Of a stretch of 11,618 bases of DNA, positions 1 through 5,281 are shown in pieces. Under the pieces are notes generated by a model. The model saw nothing but the letters and a program-made list of their open reading frames with translations, was not told the DNA's origin and did not search any database. Both the position numbers and the translations under genes were made by a program. This DNA comes from Chloroflexota bacterium (lineage in GTDB: Bacteria > Chloroflexota > Limnocylindria > Limnocylindrales > CSP1-4): NCBI GenBank assembly GCA_025355255.1, contig JANYAA010000007.1, forward strand, positions 1 to 11,618. The letters run 5' to 3'. Every line of letters begins with the position of its first letter. Within the stretch, counting starts at the first letter, position 1.

Positions 1-32
1 GTCGGCGGGCGCGTCGGCGGGCGCGTCGGCGG
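1..32. repeat. 12 bp tandem repeat encoding ADAP
   Basis: The unit GTCGGCGGGCGC occurs twice in tandem and a third copy begins before diverging. It lies in frame in the partial minus-strand gene, where each unit encodes Ala-Asp-Ala-Pro. The array may continue past the window edge. It is best read as a coding low-complexity repeat that could vary in length by slippage. Confidence 0.7.
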
Positions 33-102
33 CCACCGTGTCACGCGCCGCCACAGCAGCCTTCTTCGTCCGCCTCCGGGGTGCCGGATCCGCCTGGGCC
101 AC
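1..102 (-). CDS. N-terminus of an unidentified protein with ADAP repeats (runs off the left edge)
   Basis: Only the first 34 codons are inside the window, so the function cannot be named. I chose a GTG start because it is preceded by a strong Shine-Dalgarno (AGGAGG, 6 nt spacing); an in-frame ATG 24 nt further upstream (126) is the alternative but has a poor ribosome site. The visible peptide is basic at first (PRRRTKKAA) and then becomes a low-complexity Ala-Asp-Ala-Pro repeat. This looks like a disordered N-terminal extension, and it is encoded by a 12 bp tandem repeat at the very edge. Third codon positions are almost all G or C, which supports real coding. It lies downstream of the cyanophycinase on the same strand, about 80 nt away. 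A cyanophycin synthetase would be a natural neighbour, but such enzymes do not normally begin like this and nothing here proves it. Confidence 0.6.
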   Translation of the reverse strand, partial: MAQADPAPRRRTKKAAVAARDTVAADAPADAPAD

Positions 103-152
103 CTGATCCCTCCTCGCCTGCGTCATCTCGCTCGCCTGACGCGTGGAGGCGG

Positions 153-158
153 AGTGTA
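153..158 (-). promoter_or_regulatory. Possible -10 box for the leftmost gene
   Basis: The hexamer TACACT lies on the minus strand 26 nt upstream of the alternative ATG (126). A weak -35 candidate (GTGACC) sits 18 nt further upstream, overlapping the end of cphB. If real, the leftmost gene has its own promoter instead of depending only on cphB read-through. This is a pattern match only. Confidence 0.3.
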
Positions 159-183
159 CGCGGCCCAGCGGCCCGAGGTCACC

Positions 184-1020
184 TCAGGACGAGGCGAGAG
201 CCTCGCCGTCCACGACGGTGAGCTTGGGCGCCTCCACACGGGTGCGCCGCCGGATGTCAAACCGGTAGCCCGCGGGCAGCGAGTGGAGCACGACATTGCT
301 GATCATCAGCGGGCGGTGGCCACGGATCTCCCAGGCGTCGGTATCGGAAGCTGCGCCGTCCACCACGGTGACCGAGCCGCGGCCGATGACCTCCATCACG
401 CTGTCCGGCCCCACGACGCCCGCCGTGTCCTCGTCCACGCCAAGGCCCAGGAGCATCGGGTTCTGCGCGATCAGGCTGAGCAGCCGCCCAAGGCGATTTC
501 GCTGCTGGAAGTGCTGGTCAACGATGACCCCGGGCAGCAGGCCCAGCCCCGCGGCGATTTGCGCCATGCGGTGTTTGGGCGTGGCGCCCGATGCGCCAAA
601 CGCGATCATGTGGCTGCTGACCGCGCTCGCGCCTGCCGATGTGCCGCCGACGACCGCGCCCTGCGCAAACCGCTCGACGATGACCTGGGCCAGCTTTGTC
701 CCGCCGATCATCGAGCTCAGGCGCAGTTGGTTGCCGCCGGTCATGAAGACGCCGGTGGCATCGTCGACGGTCTGCGCGATGCCCTCGTCGTTGGCCTGCT
801 GCCTGGTGCTGGCCAGCACAGAGACGACAGACGCGGCGCCCAGGGTCGTGAAGATCTCGCGGTAGCGCTCGCCTGCCTCAAGGCCAAACGAGGACGCGGT
901 GCAGATGACCGCGATCTTGGCAGCCTCGGCGCCGGCGAGCGCGACAAACCGGCCGAGGATGACCCTGTCACGGACCTTGTCCTCGGCGCCGCCGATAACC
1001 ATCACGGTTCCCTGCGCCAT
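184..1020 (-). CDS. cphB: Cyanophycinase (peptidase family S51)
   Basis: Cyanophycinase is a cytoplasmic serine exopeptidase that degrades the Asp-Arg storage polymer cyanophycin to beta-Asp-Arg dipeptides. The product is 278 residues, within the usual family length. Visible motifs are GGAEDK (10-15) near the N-terminus, TGGNQLRL (94-101), the nucleophile elbow GGTSAGAS with the presumed catalytic Ser128, DQHF with His170, and GLGVDEDTA (192-200), all typical of S51 cyanophycinases. I start at MAQGTVMVIGG because the core fold begins there and a -10-like TATACT lies 9 nt before that ATG; a longer reading frame adds 20 unsupported residues. It is divergent from the membrane protein at 1104, with 83 bp between the two starts. 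Whether the organism makes cyanophycin itself or scavenges it cannot be told, as no cphA is recognisable here. Family assignment is firm; exact substrate is inferred. Confidence 0.92.
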   Translation of the reverse strand: MAQGTVMVIGGAEDKVRDRVILGRFVALAGAEAAKIAVICTASSFGLEAGERYREIFTTLGAASVVSVLASTRQQANDEGIAQTVDDATGVFMTGGNQLRLSSMIGGTKLAQVIVERFAQGAVVGGTSAGASAVSSHMIAFGASGATPKHRMAQIAAGLGLLPGVIVDQHFQQRNRLGRLLSLIAQNPMLLGLGVDEDTAGVVGPDSVMEVIGRGSVTVVDGAASDTDAWEIRGHRPLMISNVVLHSLPAGYRFDIRRRTRVEAPKLTVVDGEALASS

Positions 1021-1029
1021 AGCCCGGGA

Positions 1030-1035
1030 AGTATA
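1030..1035 (-). promoter_or_regulatory. -10 box of cphB, near-leaderless
   Basis: TATACT (5 of 6 matches to TATAAT) lies on the minus strand with only 9 nt between it and the cphB ATG. No Shine-Dalgarno is present in that gap. Transcription would begin within a few bases of the start codon, giving a leaderless or nearly leaderless mRNA. The same spacing is seen before the glutamine amidotransferase gene. No convincing -35 box is visible. Confidence 0.5.
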
Positions 1036-1103
1036 CGGGGCGTTGTCCGCCACTCCCGCGATAGCGGCCCCGCGTCGCACTGGGCGCGCGACAATGGCGC
1101 CAG

Positions 1104-2129
1104 ATGACGAAGCAGGCGGCGATCCCGCACCCCCGCACCCACTCGCGCCACGAGCACGTAATTCGGCGCGCGCTGCGGCGTGAAGTGGCGCGAGTGCGCG
1201 AACCGCAGCGGCTCATCGCGATGGCGATCCTGATCGTCGTGTTTGCGGTCCTGCTGGCAGCGATGGCGGCCCGGGCCGATACCGCGGGTGCTGACGCCAG
1301 GGCCTACTGGGCAGCCGTGCGCGTATGGCTCGACGGGGGCGACCCGTACCACCCCACCGGCCCGTTCCTGCCCTATGTCTACGCGCCGTGGATGCTGCCG
1401 CTCTTTGTCCCTTGGGCGATGTTGCCGTGGGAGGCCGCGTGGTTCCTGTGGCGCGGCGGGGCCATCCTGCTGCTGCTCTGGACGATCCGCTGGGCGTATG
1501 CGCGCCGACCGCTGTCAACGGCGCTCATGCTGCTGGCGCTGGCGATCCCCATCGGCACCAACCTCGACACGGGCAACATCAACCTGCTGCTCGCGGTTGC
1601 CCTCTTTGGCGCACAGTTTGGCCACGGTCGCCTCGGGGGCCTCATCTGGGGCATCGCCACCTGGATGAAGTGGGTGCCGGCGCCGCTCTGGCTTGTGCTC
1701 CCCGCCCGGGCGCGCGGCTGGGGGCTCATCGTGCTGGCGGTGTCGGGGCTGCTGTCGCTGCTGATGCTGCCGCTGACGATCGTCCAGATGCAGGCGCTGT
1801 TTGGCTTTGGCCCGAGACCGGTCCGCGCAGACTTCCTCGTGTTCGCCTGGTCGGCCGTGCCGTGGTGGTGGCGTCTTGAGCACCCGTTCGCCTCCCTTTC
1901 GCCGCTCGTGTGGACGAGCGGCCTGCGGCGTGTCAGCCGGCGGACATCGGCGTGGGCGCACGCCTTCCGGGCTGCACCGATGCCGACCCTGCGCGTGACG
2001 GCCTGGCAGGTGGGCAGTTGGGCGGCAGGTGTGCTCGGCGTCCACGAGGCTGGCCCGCCGATCTGGCGACGGCGGCAGGCATCAAGCCCGGCGCCGGTCA
2101 ACCGCGAGGCGGCCGAGACCAGCGACTGA
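1104..2129 (+). CDS. GT87/DUF2029-like polytopic membrane glycosyltransferase
   Basis: A 341-residue integral membrane protein resembling the GT87 (DUF2029) family of GT-C fold enzymes, which transfer mannose or arabinose from polyprenyl-phosphate donors outside the membrane. A basic N-terminal stretch (about 1-37) precedes the first helix (about 38-58). The first external loop has the family-like pattern AGADARAYW, GGDPY and YVYAPW. Later come GNINLLL and IATWMKWVPAPLWLVLPA in the hydrophobic core, with about six to seven helices in all. It is shorter than usual for the family (about 400 residues), and its last 75 or so residues are Arg/Ala-rich and soluble-looking. I checked that region for a frameshift: G/C-rich third positions persist in this frame to the stop, so it appears intact. 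The ATG at 1104 has a weak GACAAT box 8 nt upstream and no clear ribosome site. Acceptor and donor are unknown. Confidence 0.7.
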   Translation: MTKQAAIPHPRTHSRHEHVIRRALRREVARVREPQRLIAMAILIVVFAVLLAAMAARADTAGADARAYWAAVRVWLDGGDPYHPTGPFLPYVYAPWMLPLFVPWAMLPWEAAWFLWRGGAILLLLWTIRWAYARRPLSTALMLLALAIPIGTNLDTGNINLLLAVALFGAQFGHGRLGGLIWGIATWMKWVPAPLWLVLPARARGWGLIVLAVSGLLSLLMLPLTIVQMQALFGFGPRPVRADFLVFAWSAVPWWWRLEHPFASLSPLVWTSGLRRVSRRTSAWAHAFRAAPMPTLRVTAWQVGSWAAGVLGVHEAGPPIWRRRQASSPAPVNREAAETSD

Positions 2130-2216
2130 CAAGTCCGACGCCGTCGCGCATGGGTTCCACGGGATCGGTGTAGGCTTCGCGACCTGGCACGGCCGGATAC
2201 GCCGCGCCCGGCAGTC

Positions 2217-2223
2217 AGAGGAG
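2217..2223 (+). promoter_or_regulatory. Ribosome binding site of the secreted repeat protein
   Basis: AGAGGAG lies 8 nt before the ATG at 2232. It fixes that start, which also places the twin-arginine motif at the expected position near the N-terminus. Confidence 0.7.
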
Positions 2224-2231
2224 CGTCCGCA

Positions 2232-2939
2232 ATGGCACTCGATCCCGAAGCCCGCACCACGCGCCGCAAGGTCATCAACACCGCACTTGGTGCGGCTGGG
2301 GCCGTCGCCGTCTCGGCCATCATCGGCGTCCGCCCCGTCGCCGCAGCAGCAAACGGCAATGTCCAGCTTGCGGCCGGCGTCGCTGACAACGACAACGACG
2401 CCGCCGCGGAGACGCGGGTCAACGGCACCACTGATGGCATCGTCGCGTTCTCGGCCATCCAGAACGGGACCGGCACGGGACTCTACGGCTACAGCGCCAC
2501 GGGGAGGGGCGTCCTCGCCGTCGGGGGTGACACCGCGGCCGGGCTGTATGCGGAGAGCGCCAACGGGATCGCCGTCACCGGGTCCAGTTACACCGGGTCT
2601 GGCGTGTACGGCTACCGGGGCTCGACCGCCGCACCGGCGCTCACGGGTCCCGTGGCGGCCGTTGTGGCGCGCGCCGATGACCCGGCCGTCCTCGCCCTGC
2701 GTGTCATGGGGCGTGCGTCCTTCGACTTCAGCGGCAAGGCGACGGTTGCCAAGTACAAGTCCAGCGTGACGGTGATCAAGGCGGGCGTGACCGCGTCCAG
2801 CCTGATCATCGCAACACCGCGCACAAACCGCGCCGGCGTCTACGTCCAGTCCGTCGTTGCCGGTGCCGGCAAGTTCACGATCTACCTGAACAAGGCAGTT
2901 CCTGGCGCGACCGGCGTCGCGTACATGATCCTGGGCTGA
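2232..2939 (+). CDS. Tat-type signal peptide protein with beta-repeat and C-terminal beta domain
   Basis: A 235-residue predicted exported protein of unknown function. The N-terminus has TTRRKVINTALG (Arg11-Arg12), a hydrophobic core (about 17-33) and an AAA-type cleavage region near 37-40, which fits a twin-arginine signal although Val replaces the usual Phe/Leu after the arginine pair. The mature part has about three imperfect glycine-rich repeats of about 20 residues, with cores GTGLYGYSATG, AAGLYAESANG and GSGVYGYRG (about 81-140), suggesting short beta-strand turns as in beta-helix or surface proteins. The C-terminal third (about 165-235; SSVTVIKAGVTASSLIIAT, FTIYLNKAV, VAYMILG) resembles a beta-sandwich tail common in secreted proteins of high-GC bacteria; that is from memory, not a search. 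There are no cysteines, no catalytic motif and no LPXTG anchor. It follows the GT87-like gene by about 100 nt. Confidence 0.72.
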   Translation: MALDPEARTTRRKVINTALGAAGAVAVSAIIGVRPVAAAANGNVQLAAGVADNDNDAAAETRVNGTTDGIVAFSAIQNGTGTGLYGYSATGRGVLAVGGDTAAGLYAESANGIAVTGSSYTGSGVYGYRGSTAAPALTGPVAAVVARADDPAVLALRVMGRASFDFSGKATVAKYKSSVTVIKAGVTASSLIIATPRTNRAGVYVQSVVAGAGKFTIYLNKAVPGATGVAYMILG

Positions 2940-2972
2940 CACCCACCCGACATCCGGGGCTGGCACGCACCC

Positions 2973-3174
2973 GACCGCGCGGTCACCCATCTAGCGGGTG
3001 AACGGTTGCATCGTGCAACGAACCACCCCTCCCATGCACGGTTTGTCACGTGGAGGGACGTCCCGGCGCAACAGATGCGCCGCCAGAGTGGTGAAACGTC
3101 GCGGCGCGCAACCGTTGACCCGCGGGGCGGGTGGCCATGGCACGCCCGGGCAACCCCGCGGGGCAGGTGGCCAT
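2973..3174. repeat. Palindrome-rich convergent intergenic region
   Basis: The 245 bp between two convergent genes contain no credible ORF but several dyads. These are GACCGCGCGGTC (2973-2984), CACCC/GGGTG (2984-3000), GTTGCA-TCG-TGCAAC (3005-3019), GGGACGTCCC (3055-3064), GGCGC/GCGCC (3065-3081) and CCCCGCGGGG (3154-3163). AACGGTTGC (3001-3009) and its complement GCAACCGTT (3108-3116) bracket the central part. Its position suggests a bidirectional transcription end, but none of the hairpins has a clear T-tract. Confidence 0.5.
3119..3174. repeat. 20 bp direct repeat, two copies, period 36 bp
   Basis: Copies at 3119-3138 and 3155-3174 share 19 of 20 bases (CCCGCGGGGC, then G or A, then GGTGGCCAT). 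Each begins with a G/C palindrome and ends in GGTGGCCAT. The repeat lies just beyond the 3' end of the amidotransferase gene. It could be a duplicated site or the edge of a longer dispersed repeat; no function can be assigned. Confidence 0.65.
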
Positions 3175-3184
3175 CACGCGGATC

Positions 3185-3916
3185 TCAGGCCCGGGAGCGG
3201 GCGCGTGACTCCATTGGCCGTCCGGCCTCGTCGAGGGCAACGGTGGCGTGGAGCCTCACCAGCGCCTTGTCGGTGGCGCCCTTGGCCGCGTACTTGAACA
3301 GCGAGCGGTCCACGGAGTAGATCGCCGTTGACGCGAGCCCAATCGAGCCCAGCCGGTACGTGAACACGGGGTTCTCGGGGTTGCCCGCGTAGTGGTGGCA
3401 GGCGCCGCCGGCGGTGATCAGCGCAAGGTTTGCCTCGCCGCCAAAGGCGTCATGCAGGGCACCCAGCAGATGGTCAACGGGTTCGGTGTCGGACCAGGCG
3501 TCCTCAAGCCAGCGCTGGCCAACCTCGCTGTCAGCGCGGCCATGGATGCGGCCCTGGGCGCGGTACTTGGCGCGGGCAGGCTTGTAGTCCAGCAGGTCGC
3601 CGTTGTGGCTGAAGGCGAATCGGCCGTCCGGGTCCAGAAAGGGCTGCGTGTCGGGCAGCTGCAGCGTGGAGAGCCGCGACGGGCGTCGCAGGTGGACCAG
3701 CAGCGAGGTGGTCTCGATGGCGCCCAGCGCGTCGAGCTTGCGGTCGTCACGGAAGCGGCCGATATCGCGGTGGCTTGCCAGCGTGCCATCGGGGTTCACC
3801 CAGGTGGCGCCCCAGCCAAAGCGGGCGCTCCCCCACTCCTCCATGCGCTCGGCGAGGGGCCAGAGCTCAGCGAGTCGGAACGGCGAGGCCGCGCGGGCGA
3901 TGAACTGTTCGCACAT
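3185..3916 (-). CDS. Class II (Ntn-type) glutamine amidotransferase, YafJ-like
   Basis: A 243-residue stand-alone class II glutaminase domain, which would release ammonia from glutamine for an unidentified acceptor. The start at MCEQF is chosen because removal of Met exposes Cys2, the N-terminal nucleophile of this superfamily, and because a -10-like TATGAT lies 9 nt before the ATG. Other motifs are VHLRRPSR (74-81, equivalent to the HxR substrate loop), FSHNGDL (102-108, oxyanion Asn and Gly) and GRADSE (126-131, the DSE glutamine-binding motif). No synthetase or acceptor domain is attached, so the acceptor is unknown; EgtC-like or YafJ-like roles are possible. It is convergent with the secreted protein. 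A transcription terminator lies between it and the upstream redox operon, so it looks like a single-gene unit. Confidence 0.85.
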   Translation of the reverse strand: MCEQFIARAASPFRLAELWPLAERMEEWGSARFGWGATWVNPDGTLASHRDIGRFRDDRKLDALGAIETTSLLVHLRRPSRLSTLQLPDTQPFLDPDGRFAFSHNGDLLDYKPARAKYRAQGRIHGRADSEVGQRWLEDAWSDTEPVDHLLGALHDAFGGEANLALITAGGACHHYAGNPENPVFTYRLGSIGLASTAIYSVDRSLFKYAAKGATDKALVRLHATVALDEAGRPMESRARSRA

Positions 3917-3925
3917 AGGGGGCGG

Positions 3926-3931
3926 ATCATA
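3926..3931 (-). promoter_or_regulatory. -10 box of the amidotransferase gene, near-leaderless
   Basis: TATGAT (5 of 6 matches) lies on the minus strand with exactly 9 nt (no Shine-Dalgarno) before the ATG at 3916. This is the same arrangement as cphB. The -35 candidates (TTTCCG region) are weak. A leaderless or nearly leaderless transcript is inferred. Confidence 0.5.
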
Positions 3932-3949
3932 AACGGATAGCGCCGCCAC

Positions 3950-3992
3950 GGAAACGAGAACTGGCTACCGCCCGGGGAGGGACGGTAGCCAG
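3950..3992 (-). terminator. Rho-independent terminator of the redox operon
   Basis: On the minus strand CTGGCTACCG, a 12 nt loop and CGGTAGCCAG form a perfect 10 bp stem, followed at once by TTCTCGTTT, a T-rich tail. It lies 28 nt after the stop codon of the last redox-operon gene and just before the amidotransferase promoter. It is the clearest terminator in the window. Confidence 0.85.
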
Positions 3993-4020
3993 AACGGGAC
4001 GTCGGGGACGCGCAGGGCGA

Positions 4021-4662
4021 TCAGGCCTCGGCGAGCGCCGATGCGTCGCCGGCCTCAGGAGAGCCGAGCTTGAGCAGGAACCGGACGAACACGAGACCGC
4101 CGGTCACCGCGAAGATGCCGAGCGTGACCCACAGGATGGGCCGCGCCAGATCAAGGTTCGAGGTTGAGATCAGCGCCGTGGACCAGCTGCCGAGCCTGCC
4201 GGCGGTCACCTGGTCGGCGGCCTCCATGCCGTACATCTGAGGGACGATGTACAGCGCGGATGCGATCACCAACAAGATGCTCTGGAGCTGGAAGTCCTTG
4301 GCGTTGTCGTCGGGATCGCGAAGCAGCTTCACGAGCGTGGCCCAGAAGAGGACCAGCGTGGCCAGCGGCGCCGTGATGCCCAGACCGTTGCCCGCGAGGT
4401 ACACGTTCGGGAAGAGGAACACCACCGAGAGGCACAGCGTGACCACCAGGAGCGCGTCCCGGGTGAGCACGTAGGACAGCCACCATACGTCGCCGCCGAA
4501 GCGGAGCGTCAGCTTCTGCAGGAACCGCAGCACGTACGGCCGGGCGAAGTGCAGCGACAGGGTGAAGGCCCAGATGATGGGCAGGACCGCGGCGACCGAC
4601 AGCACCATCCATGAGGAGCCGCCGTCGGTGATCGCGGCTGCGAGTTGATCTCCAGTCAGCAT
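4021..4662 (-). CDS. Five-helix membrane protein A of the redox operon
   Basis: A 213-residue protein with about five hydrophobic helices (near 18-38, 69-90, 95-114, 126-145, 172-197) and an acidic/Ala tail. I do not recognise the family. It is clearly paralogous to the next gene upstream. Shared blocks are LHFARPY (37-43), LTLRFGGDVWW (51-61), an RD pair (68-69), FPNV (84-87), ALYIVPQMYG (136-145) and TSNLDLA (167-173). His38 at the end of helix 1, the Trp pair and the Arg-Asp pair are conserved between the two and are candidates for cofactor, quinone or subunit contacts. GAGGAG lies 7 nt before the ATG, and only 10 nt separate it from the preceding gene, so it is co-transcribed. Co-occurrence suggests a heterodimeric membrane anchor for the iron-sulfur flavoprotein; that role is inferred. 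Confidence 0.82.
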   Translation of the reverse strand: MLTGDQLAAAITDGGSSWMVLSVAAVLPIIWAFTLSLHFARPYVLRFLQKLTLRFGGDVWWLSYVLTRDALLVVTLCLSVVFLFPNVYLAGNGLGITAPLATLVLFWATLVKLLRDPDDNAKDFQLQSILLVIASALYIVPQMYGMEAADQVTAGRLGSWSTALISTSNLDLARPILWVTLGIFAVTGGLVFVRFLLKLGSPEAGDASALAEA

Positions 4663-4672
4663 CGGGTACTCC

Positions 4673-5281
4673 TCACGCAGCCTTGGCGCGGCGCATCGAC
4701 AGCCGCAGGTTGTAGCCCACGGCGAACAGCCCCATCAGGCCCGTCACGGCGCCAGAGAGGTAGCAGAGCGGCAGGGCGAGATCCAAGTTCCGGGACGTTA
4801 CGAAGAAGTTGGCGAGCGGCTCCACATGGGCGCCGTGCAGCAGGGTGAGCTGCGAGCCAAACAGGTACGGCGTCAGGTAGAGCGCCGCGCCAATCCCGAT
4901 CAGGACCACCTGGATGCGCATCCAGAAGACGTCGGTGTCGCCCTTGCCCATGAGCTTGAGGATCAGGGCAGCGAAGGCGAAGACCGCCGCGACACCGCCC
5001 GTGATGGGCAGGTCCTTGGACGCGATCACGTCCGGGTAGAAGAAGATGAATGAGCCCAGGAACACCTGCAGCAGCATGATGTCCCGCAGACCGGTGTAGA
5101 TGATCCACCACAGATCGGCGCCCAGACGGAGCGTGAACTTGCCAGTGGTCCGCGCCATGTAGGGGCGGGCGAGATGGAGCGCCACGGCGAGGATCCAGAG
5201 GATCACCAGCGCGGCTGCGATGGTCCCTTCAACAAACGCCTCTCCGGCGCCGAAGAGACCTGATACCTGGTTGGAGTTCAC
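4673..5281 (-). CDS. Five-helix membrane protein B of the redox operon, GTG start
   Basis: A 202-residue protein with about five hydrophobic helices (near 18-38, 67-85, 93-110, 122-142, 168-190) and a basic C-terminus (MRRAKAA), suggesting a cytoplasmic end. It begins with GTG. The start overlaps the TGA of the upstream flavoprotein gene by 4 nt (GTGA), and a GGAGG sits 6 nt before it, so translation is coupled. Shared blocks with its paralogue are LHLARPY (35-41), FTLRLGADLWW (49-59), RD (66-67), FYPDV (81-85), ALYLTPYLFG (133-142) and SRNLDLA (163-169). A longer upstream frame exists but is out of keeping with the ribosome site and would be an Arg/Pro-rich shadow of the flavoprotein gene. 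The family is not recognised; His36 is the conserved membrane histidine. A membrane partner role is inferred from operon structure. Confidence 0.82.
   Translation of the reverse strand: MNSNQVSGLFGAGEAFVEGTIAAALVILWILAVALHLARPYMARTTGKFTLRLGADLWWIIYTGLRDIMLLQVFLGSFIFFYPDVIASKDLPITGGVAAVFAFAALILKLMGKGDTDVFWMRIQVVLIGIGAALYLTPYLFGSQLTLLHGAHVEPLANFFVTSRNLDLALPLCYLSGAVTGLMGLFAVGYNLRLSMRRAKAA
5278..5281 (-). promoter_or_regulatory. GTGA stop/start overlap coupling flavoprotein and membrane protein B
   Basis: The TGA stop of the flavoprotein (5278-5280) and the GTG start of membrane protein B (5279-5281) share bases. A GGAGG inside the end of the flavoprotein gene serves as ribosome site. Such overlaps usually indicate coupled synthesis of subunits in fixed proportion. 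Confidence 0.8.

Noticed and set aside
1..32. CRISPR or regulatory satellite
   Set aside because: The 12 bp units have no spacers and are in frame in a coding region, giving an ADAP peptide repeat.
154..1107. Long plus-strand reading frame opposite cphB
   Set aside because: It is the antisense shadow of cyanophycinase: no recognisable motifs, Arg/Asp/His-rich composition, and the minus strand carries the S51 motifs.
1860..2129. Frameshift in the C-terminal part of the GT87-like gene
   Set aside because: Third codon positions remain G/C-rich in the same frame up to the stop, and neighbouring frames show no family motif.
3046..3240. 64-codon minus-strand ORF with a repeated 12-residue unit
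   Set aside because: The repeat is simply the 36 bp-period DNA repeat read in frame; there is no ribosome site and the frame overlaps the end of the amidotransferase gene.
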